Origin: Microthyrium microscopicum
Lineage: Eukaryota > Ascomycota > Dothideomycetes > Microthyriales > Microthyriaceae
Assembly: GCA_010405405.1 (NCBI GenBank)
Contig: MU004244.1
Coordinates: 127,895-191,894, forward strand
Direction of reading: 5' to 3'
Length of the DNA: 64,000 nucleotides
Positions 45,136 to 56,949 of the stretch are shown here, piece by piece. Numbering within the stretch: the first letter of the stretch is position 1; the number at the start of each line of letters is the position of its first letter. Position numbers and translations under genes: made by a program. The notes under the pieces are model-generated. The model had not been told where the DNA came from and searched no databases. It saw only the letters and a program-made list of their open reading frames with translations.

Positions 45136-45736
45136 GACAACGGCTAGACAATTTCGAAAAAGATTTCAGAGGCTTGAAGTCGAAATACACTCGGACTTTG
45201 GCTGCGATTCGGTGATATAAGATTCTGTGTATACATGGAGATGATGACCAGAATCCTGAAAGCGACCGCTCATGAGACCTAGAGTCGTTGTCAAGTCAGT
45301 GATACGTCCACTGCGACTGTAGGTCTGGCAAGAGCTTACCCGTATCAACTTCCCATGCTTCCATGGACTACGCTTTCCTCAAGACTGTTGCATGCCCTTC
45401 AATTGCGTAGACGGCTGCTTCAATTGCAGACGACGATGAATATCAGACTGTACACTTCTTAATAATGGTGATGGCCACCATTAGAGTTGATCGAAGCATG
45501 CCAGTTGTTTTGTCGATCGGTTGCTAACACGGAAATTGAGTGGAAAAAGCCATCGAAAGGAGAAGTTGTAGCAAGGACCTGATGGTAGACTGGAGGACCC
45601 GGTTAATCGTGGATCGAAGACATGTCAAATCATGAATCGTTACTTTTAGCCATAAGTCTTGAATCATACTCGTTCAATCACACCGTCGCCCATCCCCATC
45701 CCACGCATACTTTTCCCCAGCCCAACGTAGGTAAAC
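45136..45736. other. Intergenic, no gene recognised
   Basis: Lies upstream of the hypothetical gene at 44533-45135. Only a 60-codon frame occurs, without features. Confidence 0.55.
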
Positions 45737-46866
45737 TCAATGCCTAAACGCCCTCAGATCCCTCCTCCACCACCCCAAAAAGTCCTGACAAGACACATCA
45801 ACCCCCAACTCTTTCAACACACTCGTATCCAAACGCGAATCATATGGTCTCTGTGTATCACCAGCTTCCTCTTTTGATGGGTCGTGTGATTTGAGCCCAT
45901 GCATTGGCAAGCCGAGTACATCTTCGCCAAGCAGCTTCACCATCTGCCATTTGGTGAATTGCTGCTGTGCTGAGAACTGCAGAATTTGTGGTAATTTCTT
46001 GCCCTGAGTTGGCTTGGAGTATAACTCAGAGATATCAACAAGAACGCGCCCGACATCCTCGGTACAAGTCGGAAAGCGTAACGCCCAATCATCAATCTTG
46101 ATAGGTTCTTCGCTCTTCTGGGATTCGTAGATGGCATCCACGAGGGCATGGACGGCTGATTTTGAAGTATCGTTTTCTTCACAATGGCCGTAAAGCAAGG
46201 GCACTCTCAGCACCACTGCAGTCACGCTCTCATCGTTCTTGGATTCGGAGAGCACAGCTTCCTCTCCTTCAAGCTTTGTGCGACCGTAGATGTTGGGTGG
46301 GGATGGCGTATCGGTGACTTTGTACGGTGCTTCGCCCTTCCGGCCCGGGAAGACATAGTCGGTAGAAATATAAATGAGGAAGGCATTATGTTGCTTTGCG
46401 AGCTTTGTGAGGGTGCGGGTGGAGGAGACGTTGAGGGCTGTTGCGGCGTCTGGGTCGGCGGAGCAGGAATCTGGGAAGCGGTTTGCTGCGCCTGGGGATC
46501 GTTAGCTGGATATTTCAAAGGATATAGGAAGAAGAAGGGTAGTGACGGTGATGGCTTACAGTGGACGACGACATTCGGTCTAGAAGTTGTTAGCTGGCAA
46601 CGGTCGGCATTGGGTGGTAATGAAGGGACTTACTTGGTCTCATCTAGCACGCGCTTGATATTATCTTCATCGAGAAGGTCTAGTTTAACGATGGAAGGGG
46701 GGTCTGCGCGGGTTAGGCCCGTGCCGATGGTTTTCCATTCTTTGCGTTGGAAGGCTTTGATGACATCGCGGCCGAGCAAGCCAGACGCTGATTACTATTA
46801 GCCACGGTACCATGGATGCTTGATGAAAGATAGCGAACCTCCTGTTACGAGAACTGTCGGGACCAT
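45737..46866 (-). CDS. MAT2B-like NAD-dependent epimerase/dehydratase (RmlD fold)
   Basis: The start at 46866 gives M-V-P-T-V-L-V-T-G-A-S-G-L-L-G-R after a first intron that splits the glycine-rich loop (T-G-x2-G-x2-G). Later exons, joined by about 50-bp GT-AG introns, give V-V-V-H-C-A-A-N-R, I-Y-I-S-T-D-Y-V-F and the catalytic Y-G-R-T-K, then L-R-V-P-L-L-Y-G. About 310 aa. The order and the C-A-A-N-R and S-T-D-Y-V-F blocks resemble the regulatory beta subunit of methionine adenosyltransferase (MAT2B) and dTDP-4-dehydrorhamnose reductases. In fungi such genes are usually annotated as MAT2B-like. NADP binding is expected; whether it regulates S-adenosylmethionine synthesis cannot be told from sequence. 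Confidence 0.85.
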
Positions 46867-48207
46867 GGTGATGGAGTTGTTGATGAGGTGGAGAGTGTGA
46901 CACCAAAGTTTTCAGAGATGGTAGATGGAGATGACGTTAGAGTTGAGTTAACGTTACGCAGGACCCACATGAGGCATGGGATTATGCTTGCGTATGCATG
47001 GCGCGTCGCTTGAAGTATTAGTCGGAGAATGTCTCAATGATATTTGGATGATATTTGATGAATCCAGACGTTGTGAGATGCTTCAACGCCCTGCTCAACG
47101 TGGTGGTTAATACTCAACACCAGGCTACCTGCACCGGCAGTATCACCAAGAGCATCGCTGGCCAGCATAGTCGCCAGTCCTTCAATTCGCTCATCGCGAC
47201 ATGCCCATGACCATTCCGATCACCGTCATCTTTGCCGTATTCCATATCAAAAGTACTTATCATCATCTTCCACACAGACGAGCATAAAGCACATCAGTAT
47301 TGAAAAGTCATAACAGACAGTGTTTTTGTACAAAAATTCCCAACCGATCCGAAGACCAATTGAAGCAGTCAATAAAGTAGTTTTCAACTAGCAATAACAC
47401 GGGCTCAGACGAATCTTCACTGCCACGCGTATGCCCGTGCACTTGGATGGAAAAGAAGAAGAAGAGGAGGAATTCAGAGCAAGACCAAGAGATTTTATAC
47501 CGATGAAAAAGAGGATGACTCATCCGCATTAACTTTTCACCGGCTAGGCTGCAAATGTCACTGATAAACATTGAGAGCTTGGACTTTTGGAGCTTAGTGC
47601 AGTTCTAGGTAGACCTTTCCTATTCTGGTAAGGCGCTAATAGTATTAGGCTGTACGTGAGGCTGAATCGTGACTTCTTACAACTTTGAATAATGGAAAGC
47701 ACGAGTCAATGTTCTGCTATAGCGAGATTTAAATGTCAACCTCCTAGTCTTACCGGTAATCCTGAAGCCTCAATTTCTCGATGTAATTTGAGCAGATAAA
47801 ATAGCGGCATCTCCTACCGCATGCCATGTCCGCCATCGTAACTGTTAATTAGAAAACCATTTTCTCACCATTGCACTCAATGGAAACACTCGACGGAAGT
47901 GGCCAGTTATTCTCTATATTTTGAGTGGTCTTCAATGTGTTCGATTTCAAACCAAGTTCTATTCTATACCATTGGCGAAGAACATATTCGTTGTTTTAGC
48001 TTTATTCAAAGTTTATATCAAAGTGTCGGCACGATTCGCTCGGAATTCACCTTTTAGCAACAAATGTTTTTCAGTAACATATGTGATGGCATCCATCGCA
48101 CTCGATGGGTGCCATATGATTCGATGATGTTTGGCTAGTCTTGAGTGAATTCGTGATCAGTCAAATAGGACCGAGATAAAGTGTTTACACTTTGCCCTGT
48201 CCCTTTC
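46867..48207. other. Intergenic, no gene recognised
   Basis: Promoter side of the MAT2B-like gene and 3' flank of the HET gene. No gene or repeat is supported. Confidence 0.55.
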
Positions 48208-50142
48208 CTATTCTACAACTATTTCGCATGGTTCGGGACATCTTGAGATCCATGACGAGAAGGTCTCAGCAGCAATCCCAATTCGCTGCCATCTATCCTC
48301 AACGCTCCCAACCACTAGAAGAACAGCTTCAGATTCTTTCTCCTTGAGTGCATGCCGGACAAGTTGAACGAGCCTGATATTATCGTTTTCCAATCTGTTG
48401 ACGTCGAAACTAATAAACTTAGGGTTTCCAGGACCATCATTGGAGCAGTTATTGGTTGGCAGAGCTGTCCACGTAGATCTGATCGCAATGAATTCACGAA
48501 TTCCCTTGTCTTTGAAAGGAGTGACTTCAGCCTCGGGTCCTAGTTCAGGTTCCCATTCCTCGATTCTATGGTCTCGTAGAGTCTTTGCGTAAGTGACTTG
48601 GCCTTTCCATCCGCACCACGACCAGGAAGGAAATCCTTCTCGCCTTTCTAGCCGACCAAGAGAATCTTCGTCTGAGACCTTTGCCCAACATAGTGCAAAT
48701 GCCATATTTCTGACCGGTATGGCTGACCAGAACTCTACCTTTGTTCTTAGTGAAACCCTCGTGAACATTCCATGAAGAGCATTCAATATGTCCTGATCAT
48801 ATGAGAGCCTTCTACATGTGTATTGGGGAACAATGTCTGCATAATGCGAAAACTTCCAGGACTGGTCACTGAACAGATCTGAGTATCTGAGTTTATCAGG
48901 AAAATGAGTCTTGGCAGCATGCGTTACATCCGTGTAAACATCCTCTCGGCATCTGAAGAAGTAATTGTGGTCGGTGATGAGTAACAGCCTCTGCGAAAGT
49001 GCCTCCTCTTGGAACGTCCATCCCCTTGTCCTCCATGGCCACGTAGACGCTCCTGTAACGGGATCTCTGTAGAAAGTGGCCCTGATCGTACCTTCCGGAA
49101 CTTTCACCAGAGGCTGTTGCATATTCAACAAAGGCTTTGATACACCTGGAATTCCGGCATACGCAGAAGCAGTGGTGGCAGCTCCAATGGTGAGGAACGC
49201 ATTTTCGTAGATCCAGTCCATGTTCTCGATTTGAGCCTGTTTATGTTCTTCATCTGCCTGATTAATGCATTGTGCATCGGTCCAGACGTACTGCAGTCCA
49301 AGAGCGAGAGTCAGCTGAAGTGCGTCTTCCACAGTCTGAGGCAAGTCATCGAGATTACCAAAGGGTTGGGGATTTGTCTCAGCTGCCCTTTTTCCCCATA
49401 CGTAGCTTAGAGCTACATAAGCTGCATCAACTGGTGGTTTAACGAGAACTCTGCGCTTCGCATCAATGACATAGAAGCCAGCGTAAACCTCTTCTCGCAT
49501 GCTGCTCTGAACATCCGCACAGTCGTGCTTTTTGGAGCACTTATCAACCCATGATTTTATGAGCTCGGTTTCAAGCGTTCCAACAGCAGTGTTTACTCCG
49601 GACTTTTCTCGAGGTTCCGCAAATCCTTTTCTTGAGAGATAGATATAAAGATGTGGGTCAATTAAAGCCATGTTGGCATCATTTTGTCGAAAGCGGAGCA
49701 TGGAAAGGTGTGGGCCGGGCATTCTTCTAGCAGCCTTTCCTGCTTGTAACCCGGTCGTGAGCGGGAAGTAGAAAGGAATTTGGGCTTTCCATATTTCACA
49801 GAGAATCTGAGATTCAGGTAGGTCTTCCTTGCAGCCGCCACTTTTGAACGAGTTCCATAAGTCTAGAAGAAAGCTGCAGAATGAGCAGACATGACTTTGA
49901 TTGCGTATGGTTGCAATATCGCTAAAGACTTCAAAGAAGTATTCTCGGCAGAAAATGCTGGGTGAGTCCCAGTCAAAATGGAACAAGCCCCGGAAATCAA
50001 AGTCGTCGCATCTGTGTCGCCTGAGCAATTCGGACCCGGAGTTTATTGCTATATTCAGCGCCATGTCCAGTATTTTGCAGGAAATACTTTTAAATGTCAA
50101 TCGAAGCAAACTCCCAAAAGCCATTTGTGGTCCATTTATCAT
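48208..50142 (-). CDS. HET-domain protein, apparently intact
   Basis: Intronless, 644 aa. The N-terminal 230 residues are of unknown fold. The HET domain runs from about residue 240 to 400: Y-V-A-L-S-Y-V-W-G, then L-P-Q-T-V-E-D-A-L, Y-V-W-T-D-A-Q-C-I-N-Q and T-R-G-W-T-F-Q-E-E-A-L-S. This layout (conserved 'LSYVWG' and 'GWTFQE') is typical of the large HET family of filamentous ascomycetes, used in allorecognition and programmed cell death of heterokaryons. Unlike the HET gene at 25350-26961 the frame is unbroken. The partner or trigger cannot be inferred. No NACHT or STAND module is fused to it. Confidence 0.92.
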   Translation of the reverse strand: MINGPQMAFGSLLRLTFKSISCKILDMALNIAINSGSELLRRHRCDDFDFRGLFHFDWDSPSIFCREYFFEVFSDIATIRNQSHVCSFCSFLLDLWNSFKSGGCKEDLPESQILCEIWKAQIPFYFPLTTGLQAGKAARRMPGPHLSMLRFRQNDANMALIDPHLYIYLSRKGFAEPREKSGVNTAVGTLETELIKSWVDKCSKKHDCADVQSSMREEVYAGFYVIDAKRRVLVKPPVDAAYVALSYVWGKRAAETNPQPFGNLDDLPQTVEDALQLTLALGLQYVWTDAQCINQADEEHKQAQIENMDWIYENAFLTIGAATTASAYAGIPGVSKPLLNMQQPLVKVPEGTIRATFYRDPVTGASTWPWRTRGWTFQEEALSQRLLLITDHNYFFRCREDVYTDVTHAAKTHFPDKLRYSDLFSDQSWKFSHYADIVPQYTCRRLSYDQDILNALHGMFTRVSLRTKVEFWSAIPVRNMAFALCWAKVSDEDSLGRLERREGFPSWSWCGWKGQVTYAKTLRDHRIEEWEPELGPEAEVTPFKDKGIREFIAIRSTWTALPTNNCSNDGPGNPKFISFDVNRLENDNIRLVQLVRHALKEKESEAVLLVVGSVEDRWQRIGIAAETFSSWISRCPEPCEIVVE

Positions 50143-50610
50143 GTGCTCATCAAGCGTAACGTATCATTGTGTTACCGATGACCAAGTAGGGCGAACAGCA
50201 GTACGCTTGTATTGCATTTTTCTTATATTTACTTACCTAGGTATGCTATGGCATTATAGCCTTGAAAAAAAGGCAGTATAGAGTTAGATTCAGAATCGTT
50301 GATGATTTAGTTGGTAACAGTGTGTACTATAAGAGATCGCGTGCGGTAGAATCTACTTGATCTTGAAAAGTTGGGATTTAAGCGAATACAATGATACTGT
50401 TGGAGCTACTATTGAGTCACATATTGGCCATCCAGAACAATAGAAGCTTGGAATTGAGCAGTTATGGTTGATATGATATCAAGATTCAGGGCAGTAAACA
50501 AAATTCAGGGGTATCAAACTGGGGTATCAAAAACAAATCTAATGCTACTTTCCCGCGCACAGCAGCTGCCACCCATTGTTTATTATGTCTCCTTCTTTGC
50601 CGGAGTCTTT
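50143..50610. other. Intergenic, no gene recognised
   Basis: Promoter side of the HET gene and 3' flank of the next minus-strand gene. No additional feature. Confidence 0.55.
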
Positions 50611-51640
50611 TCAGTCTTCAATTGAAGTCCATTTCCCGCTGCCCACTAAAAACTTGATCAGACTCCTTGGACAAAATTCAGAAATGACACTTACTTTTGC
50701 AAACTCTTCAATACAGACTTCCTCAATTGCTTTTGAGCCAATGTCCCCAAGTCCACCCAAGTTTGCGGCAGGAACGCCAAAAACACTGCCTTCAGAAGAA
50801 ACTTTCTCAAAGACACCAGCTCTCTGCATCGAGAGTAGGCAACCGTAAACGATCCGGTTCACCAAGCCCAAGGCCTCGGTCGAAGGCGACATTATGGTGG
50901 TGTGCTGACCTTTACATCCCTCTTTCTGCAACATACAACTAGGCGCTCCTTTGAATCCTGCCTCTTCAAGCCCCTCCGAGGCAAATTTTACCCAAAAGGT
51001 TTGCGGATCCTGTCCCAGCCAACCCTTAGCGACGTTTTTGGGGTCGATGTGTGCAACCCAGGTCGCAAGTTTTGCTAAAACTTCTGGACAAGCCTTCGCT
51101 CTTCCCGTACCATCACCCGGTATTCCAAAAAATATGCAACCGTATTCTGGGCAGAGCACGGAAGAATAGTGGATTTGACACATGGCCCAAGAAAGCTGGA
51201 AACTGGCAATATAAAGCCGGGAGCCAAGAGCAGCGGTTGGACGACGAGAGCTGAGAGGAGAATCTTGATATACGCTTGGAGTCGAGGAGATGTTGCTACC
51301 GGAGTTCGATAGGAGTAGAGGCTTAAGGACATTGGAAAGGACCATATAGCACATGAAAAGTGTTGAGCAGGAGCCACACAAACGGGGTGCGTGCCATACT
51401 GAAGTGTTGGGTATTTGCGATGTCCATGCTTTGAATGATGCTCATTGCGTTTGTGAGGAAGTGATGCTGTGTTGCCCATGGCCTCCATCGAGTGCGGTCG
51501 GAGCCATAAAGTGCGATGGTAAAAATTAGGTCGGTGATGAGGGATAGGAGACTGGATTGTCAGCGCTTCACGTGGTGAGCATCGAGTGTAATGGGAGCTA
51601 CGCACTCATCAGTGTCCAAATACACTGAAGTTCGTATTAC
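50611..51640 (-). CDS. Unrecognised multi-exon protein with a hydrophobic N-terminal half
   Basis: Coding potential is clear but the exon structure is not solved. An exon around 51410-51560 reads L-I-T-D-L-I-F-T-I-A-L-Y-G then W-R-P-W and F-V-W-L-L-L, probably preceded by a tiny exon near 51605-51640. Between about 51200 and 51380 a second frame is hydrophobic. From about 51150 to 50611 one frame runs open for 180 codons (K-G-W-L-G-Q-D-P-Q-T-F-W-V-K-F, a short Cys pair, G-V-P-A-A-N-L-G-G-L-G). The first half looks membrane-embedded. I do not recognise the family. The upstream end is only about 60 bp from the ABC transporter stop, so the start may be missing or the gene 5'-truncated. Confidence 0.45.
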
Positions 51641-52167
51641 TGTTTCTCAGAAATAATCGAAAGTTTTCATTATCGAAACATTGATCTACCTAGTATCTAA
51701 TGCTCTTCCTGAAGAACATCACTGGGAGCTCCACAGTGAGCTACACGTCCATCCTCAAGCACAATAACAGTATCGCATTTCCGAACCAAGTCCAGCTTGT
51801 GTGCTACCGTAATGACCGTGTTTTCTCTGAATTCCTTTTCAACAATTCCCTGGATCTTCACCTGCATAGCGTTATCGATACTGCTAGTAGCTTCATCCAG
51901 TATCAAAATACATTTCCAGGCTGATGCCCTATTTCTCAGGATAGATCGAGCCAGTACCAGAAGTTGCTGCTCTCCAATCGATAACTTTGCTAGTTCGACC
52001 TTTGCCGAAAGCCCGCCACGCTCAGTAACAAGATCCATGAGGCCCACAATCTCGAGCACAGCTTCGATTGTCGATTCATCTTTCGAATATCTTCCAGTCG
52101 GGTCCAAGTTGAAATGAAAAGTATTTGAAAAGATCAGTGGGTCCTGGGGAATACAGATCAGGCGTTC

Positions 52168-52170
52168 TCA
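52168..52170 (-). other. In-frame TGA in NBD2
   Basis: The codon lies where the family has an arginine-like residue (R-N-L-V-stop-E-R-L-I-C-I-P-Q-D-P). It is in frame with Walker A at about 52275 and with the open frame starting at 52107 (distances 105 and 63 nt). A CGA-to-TGA transition would explain it. Confidence 0.85.
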
Positions 52171-54974
52171 GACTAGATTACGCGGTATTTTGGCAATATC
52201 TTGGCCATCAACCTCAATTGATCCTTGAATTGGGTTTATGAGTCGAAGCAACGTTAACAGTAATGTGCTTTTGCCACTTTATTTTTGGATTAGCATAACG
52301 GTTGTAGGTGTTAAGTTGAGAAAAGCTTGTTTACCTTCCAGTTCGTCCGACGATTCCTAGTTTCCGTCCTTCACTTACGTGCAGTGAGACGTCTCGTAGT
52401 CCAAATTTTCCATTGCTGAACAACATTAGCTTCGATAAATAGCCAGAATGCAGACTTTCTCTTACTCATATTTGACGCTCACGTTAGAGAATCGAACATC
52501 CCCACGAGGCCAGTTCTCTCCTGGGTCCATGGGCGTTTGATGAGTATCCTTCGAATCCTCTGGAGGAGTTTCTTCTTCAAGATTCTTCGTACGCGTAACA
52601 GCTCCTATCGTTGTCTCCGCCCCAGTATAACTGGTGATAAAAGCTTCAAGGGCAGTATTGAACCCAAGGACGCTGGTCAACGCAACACCTAGAGATCCAG
52701 CGCTAGAAGACTGAGGAACAAACAATGCTAATGCCATGACAACCACCCCTATAGCTGTGGTAGTAAGGCCTAGTACTAGGCTGAGCCATCTTTGTATGCA
52801 GAGCAATAGGTACAAAGGCCTCTGGGAATTATCCAATAGTTGTAGCTCGTCAGTTTCGAAGTAGCCTTGCCAGCCAAAGGCTCTGACTGTAAGAATGCCT
52901 TCCATCGTTTCAGAGAACTTTGTGTACAGCGGACTTTTAGCCTCTAACTCCAGAAGTCGTAATTGTCGTGATGTTCGAAGGTAAAACCTTTGGATCAGGT
53001 ATACCACAATGCCTGCAATTGGGACAGCGATAGCCATGTAGGAGGAACCAATGCAAACAAAGGCAGCTTGAGCGACAACGCTGGAAAAACCTAGAAGATG
53101 ATATAAATATTCAAAAAGAGAACAAAATGGATCATCTGATGCACTCACTAAGAATGACCTGAAATATCGACACAGGTACTGCTAAATCCACGAGGGACAT
53201 GTCTTGACTGAACCTGTTTAATAAACTACCCGAATCCGTCTTTTCAAATAATGACAATGGGGCATTGAGAACCGTCTTAACCAGAATAGCATGCAGACTC
53301 ATCGCCGATCTTGTTGCCACATATATCAGCATATGTCTGAGTTAGAGTTAGGTTCGACATTTCGTTCAATAGAGAAAACCACTCACGCTACCATTGCATT
53401 CTGTCCTATCCAGGTAACAGTCGTTACAAGCACGAATAAGCCTACAAACTTTTCGACAGAGAAGTTCTGCTCAGTAGCCCATTTCAACAACAATTTAGGC
53501 ATGTTAGCACCAAGAGCGGCGACTACAACCAGTATAGCCAGTACTAATAGAGGTCCCGGGCCCACTGCTTTGGCATAGTACAACCATGTCGTTATGTCTC
53601 CAGTTTGTCGCTTGGCATTTTTGCTGAACTCTTTCGACTTCGCTTTTTCATCCCCGGTTTCTAAGATAGATGGTACGGCTCCTTTCTTAGGCGTTGAAAC
53701 TTGTGATGCTGGCGAGTAGGTTGTGTCGGTAGCGTCGGTAGTGTCGGTAGTGGCTTGATTGCCTATTTCAATGTTAAGCTTCGAGTATTGTTGTGGCTGG
53801 CCGTAGTATTCTGGTCGTCCGTCTGAGTCTAGGACCAGTAACTTATCAGCATAAGCCACGTAAGACTCTATGTGCAAGAATCAGCAAAGAAATCCATTCA
53901 CCAAGTTCTGAGTACTTACCTTCGTGCGTTGCTAGCAGCACTGTGCAGTTGTGGCGTTTCATATAGCCGTGCCTTGAAAACAGCTTGACAGCGATGGATC
54001 TTTTGGTGCTTGTGTCAAGAGATGAAATACAGTCATCTACATGTGGTTAGATAATCGACCTCGAATCGTATCAGTGAAGCTGGAGTGGATGAATACCTAG
54101 AATTAGAATGGGGCATCTGGAATAGATCGCCCGTGCTAATGCCTTCATACACCAATTAGAACTTGCCCAATGATGATTTAATCTCAAATTCGACGACTTA
54201 CGATTCTGTGTTTCTGCCCGCCGCTAAGATTGAATCCACGGCTTCCTATCTTCGACATATCTCTGTCCGGCATATTTGACATGTCTTGTTCCAACTCACA
54301 GAGCCAAAGAACTTCGAGGTACCAATCGTGATCGTACATGTTAGGTCCAATAATCGTTTGCTGAATGGTAATGTTTTGAATCCACGGTGTTTGCGAGCAG
54401 TAAGCCATCGAGGGGCTCGTAATACCAATGGCAGGAGTGCTGCCTCTGTAAGAACTAACAGCCCCGAGTACTGCCTTTGAAAGCGTACTTTTACCGGAAC
54501 CAACGGGGCCAAGAACCAGAGTGAATTCTCCCCTATGCATGGTGAAATGGATTGGCGATACTGTGTTGGGCGATCCGCTAATGTCTGACTTGAGAACCAG
54601 GTCTGACACTTCGACGACGGATGTCTTCGAATTCTGCTCTTCAGCCACGATATTATCGTGAGAGCTCACTAAGATAGTGGGCTCTTTGATCTGCCTTGGG
54701 TCTTGAAAGTCATCCTCAAGGAGAAATTTCTGTACTCTGTTCAAGCAGCCAAGGGCAGCTATGGCAGTAGGAAAACTATTCAGTAGTCTGCCTGCTGGAG
54801 ATGCAAGCAACATCACCAACGTCAGAGAAGAAAATGCCTTTGCTGTTGATAAAGGAGCTGTATGTTTCAAGGATGCTTCAATTGAAAATGCAGCAAATAC
54901 CACAAAAGCCGAGAATACACCCGGAATGTTGGCTGAGATAGTGTTAGTGCGAGGCCAGTTCTGTCCTATAGCAA

Positions 54975-55188
54975 GACAACATAGGTGAGCAAGTTAGGAG
55001 ATACTTCCATCAAATCCGATGTGTGCCAAAGAAGGTCTTCAAAGTGACAGCTTCAATTCCTAGTGGATGCGATTTAACTTTACCGCATTCTCTAGGCAAT
55101 TTAGACCCTGTCACCATTTAGAGTTGTCGTGGCAGACGTCGTATTTGATGGAAGTATTCGTGAGACCAGCTCACTTGATTTGACAACA
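54975..55188. mobile_element. Foldback (hairpin) MITE-like element with 7-bp duplication
   Basis: The 7-mer GACAACA occurs at 54975-54981 and 55182-55188. Between them 200 bp form one long imperfect inverted repeat. The left arm (54985-55071) and right arm (55084-55174) share GTGAGC ends, a perfect 15-bp ATACTTCCATCAAAT (55001-55015, reversed at 55143-55157), GTGACAG, an AATT-CCTAG block and ATGCG, around a loop of about 12 nt. Removing the element plus one duplication copy (207 nt) joins the TMD1 exon frames without a stop. This shows insertion into coding DNA of the ABC gene. It could also act as, or become, an intron, because its end supplies a GTGAGC donor. Confidence 0.85.
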
Positions 55189-56949
55189 GAGAGCTATCAC
55201 ACTGGTGGTCAGAGGCATACCAATGCAAGTTGTGAGAACCATGATCCAGCGGAATTTTCGCGCAAGCTTGAGTTCTTCCTCTCTTTTGTTTTGAAGTAAG
55301 TCGCTCATCGTATTGACCAGTCCTGTCATCTTGATAGATTTGATAGAGCCAAGGATACTAGAAGCAACACCGACCCGACTTTGCACTGCGCCAACCCATG
55401 CCTGTTGAAATTAGATACTCTTTTTGTATGATGTGAAGAAAAAAGGCCATACCGCTTGCTTTGGACCCATTCTTTTTCCAGCCCATCCCTGACTAAAAGT
55501 GCATATCAGTACTAGCAATATGGGTGCAATTGCTGACGCGCCGAGCTGTCGCCAGAGAAGCCAGATGCCAACTGCTAATTCAATTATCAGAGCCCAAAGG
55601 TTTAAGCCCCCATTGAATCCTTGGGAAATTTGCTCTACGTCCGTGGTCATCAACGTGACTGGTTGAGCGTCCTTATATTCAGGGCCTGTAGTGAGGATTT
55701 TGGAGTATATCAATGAGACCATAGATCCTCGAAAAGCTGTTTGAAATCGGATCATCTTGAGGTTGTACTGAGCTGTAGCGAACTGTGTAGTCAAGCAATC
55801 AGATTATCATATCAGGGCTAGTCTTGTACTTGGTAACGTACTGTTTCTCCCCCATAGATCAGCGCTGCAGCGCCCAAAAGTCCATAAGCATGATTATGAT
55901 TTCGCTCATTACTAGGAGTTTCAAGATAGTTGATAGCAGCGGGAATGAGAAAGGACTGAGCATAAGTAAACCCAATTATGGCAAGTCGTGGAAGAACAGT
56001 TAATAATATTTCATATCGCAGACACGATAAAACAGCGTACAAAAGCGCCCGAGGCTTGGGACTTTGACCTACCCGGCCAATTAGTGAATTTGAAAGCATC
56101 ACAGATATTCAATGGTACTAACGCTTATTCCAAGAAACTTGCATACGAGAGTGAAGAGACTTCGAGTATAATGCATGATCCAAAGGGTAAAGGTCATCTA
56201 GTGACAATATCTTTCTACTCCCAAGCCAGAACAAGGAGTTGAGCCACCAGAATACAGACCTCCCGAACACACTAGTGGTCTCTTCTGGGCTATAGGATAT
56301 CGTCTGGTTGCCATTGAGCTCCTTGGGTAACGACTCCATGATGAGAAGCAAAAGTTTGCCTGCTAATAGGGACGATGTGATGGCCGATATATCGTTATCA
56401 TAGTGTCGCAGATATAAAGTTCTCAGCTGAACTGCATCACCTGCCACTGATAGAAGCAAATACAAACAGATCCATGTGGACGGTCGAAATGTTCGACCGT
56501 GTTCAAAGACTGCGAAACCACAAACTGTCGACAGGCATATAAGGCTCATCACAGCTGCAGCAATTGCAACTGCGGAAATTTCTGCCTTGACCCAGAGAGC
56601 CAAACATGATGTTTGCACACCTACAAGCAGTAGAGATATAAACTATTGAGATATAGTCAGGAAGCTTGTTTGAACATTGGGAGGGGACTCTAATTACAAT
56701 TTTGAGTGCATGTATAAAAGTAAACAACGTCTTGGTCGAGGATCCATATAGATTATATGCTTTGAATGGGAGTAGTAGTAGAAATATGGAAGACACTCCG
56801 ACTCCTAAAATACTTTGTTCAAAAGTGAGAGTAAAATCAAACTGCGGACATCGAATAGCTGGCCCAAACTCTTGATCTCTTGTGACATTACATCCCAGCC
56901 TTCCCGAGAGGTTTAATTGCTCCATCTGCGCAAAATAGGGGTTCAGCAA

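Larger units (their letters stand above)
51697..56949 (-). pseudogene. ABCC (MRP-type) full ABC transporter with two lesions
   Basis: Full layout of a fungal ABCC exporter: an extra N-terminal membrane domain (exon 56698-56949, next from 56642), then TMD1. NBD1 (54184-54903 and on) has Walker A G-P-V-G-S-G-K-S-T, signature L-S-G-G-Q and Walker B L-I-L-D-D. TMD2 spans about 52500-53700. NBD2 has Walker A G-R-T-G-S-G-K-S-T, signature L-S-I-G-E-Q and Walker B L-I-L-D-E-A-T-S-S-I-D. Short GT-AG introns join about a dozen exons. Two defects: a 200-bp foldback insertion at 54982-55181 in TMD1 and an in-frame TGA at 52168-52170 between Walker A and the Q-loop of NBD2. NBD1's Walker B ends in D instead of the catalytic E, which is common in this class. 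Ancestral role: ATP-driven export of organic anions or toxicants. This copy is probably inactive. Confidence 0.82.
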
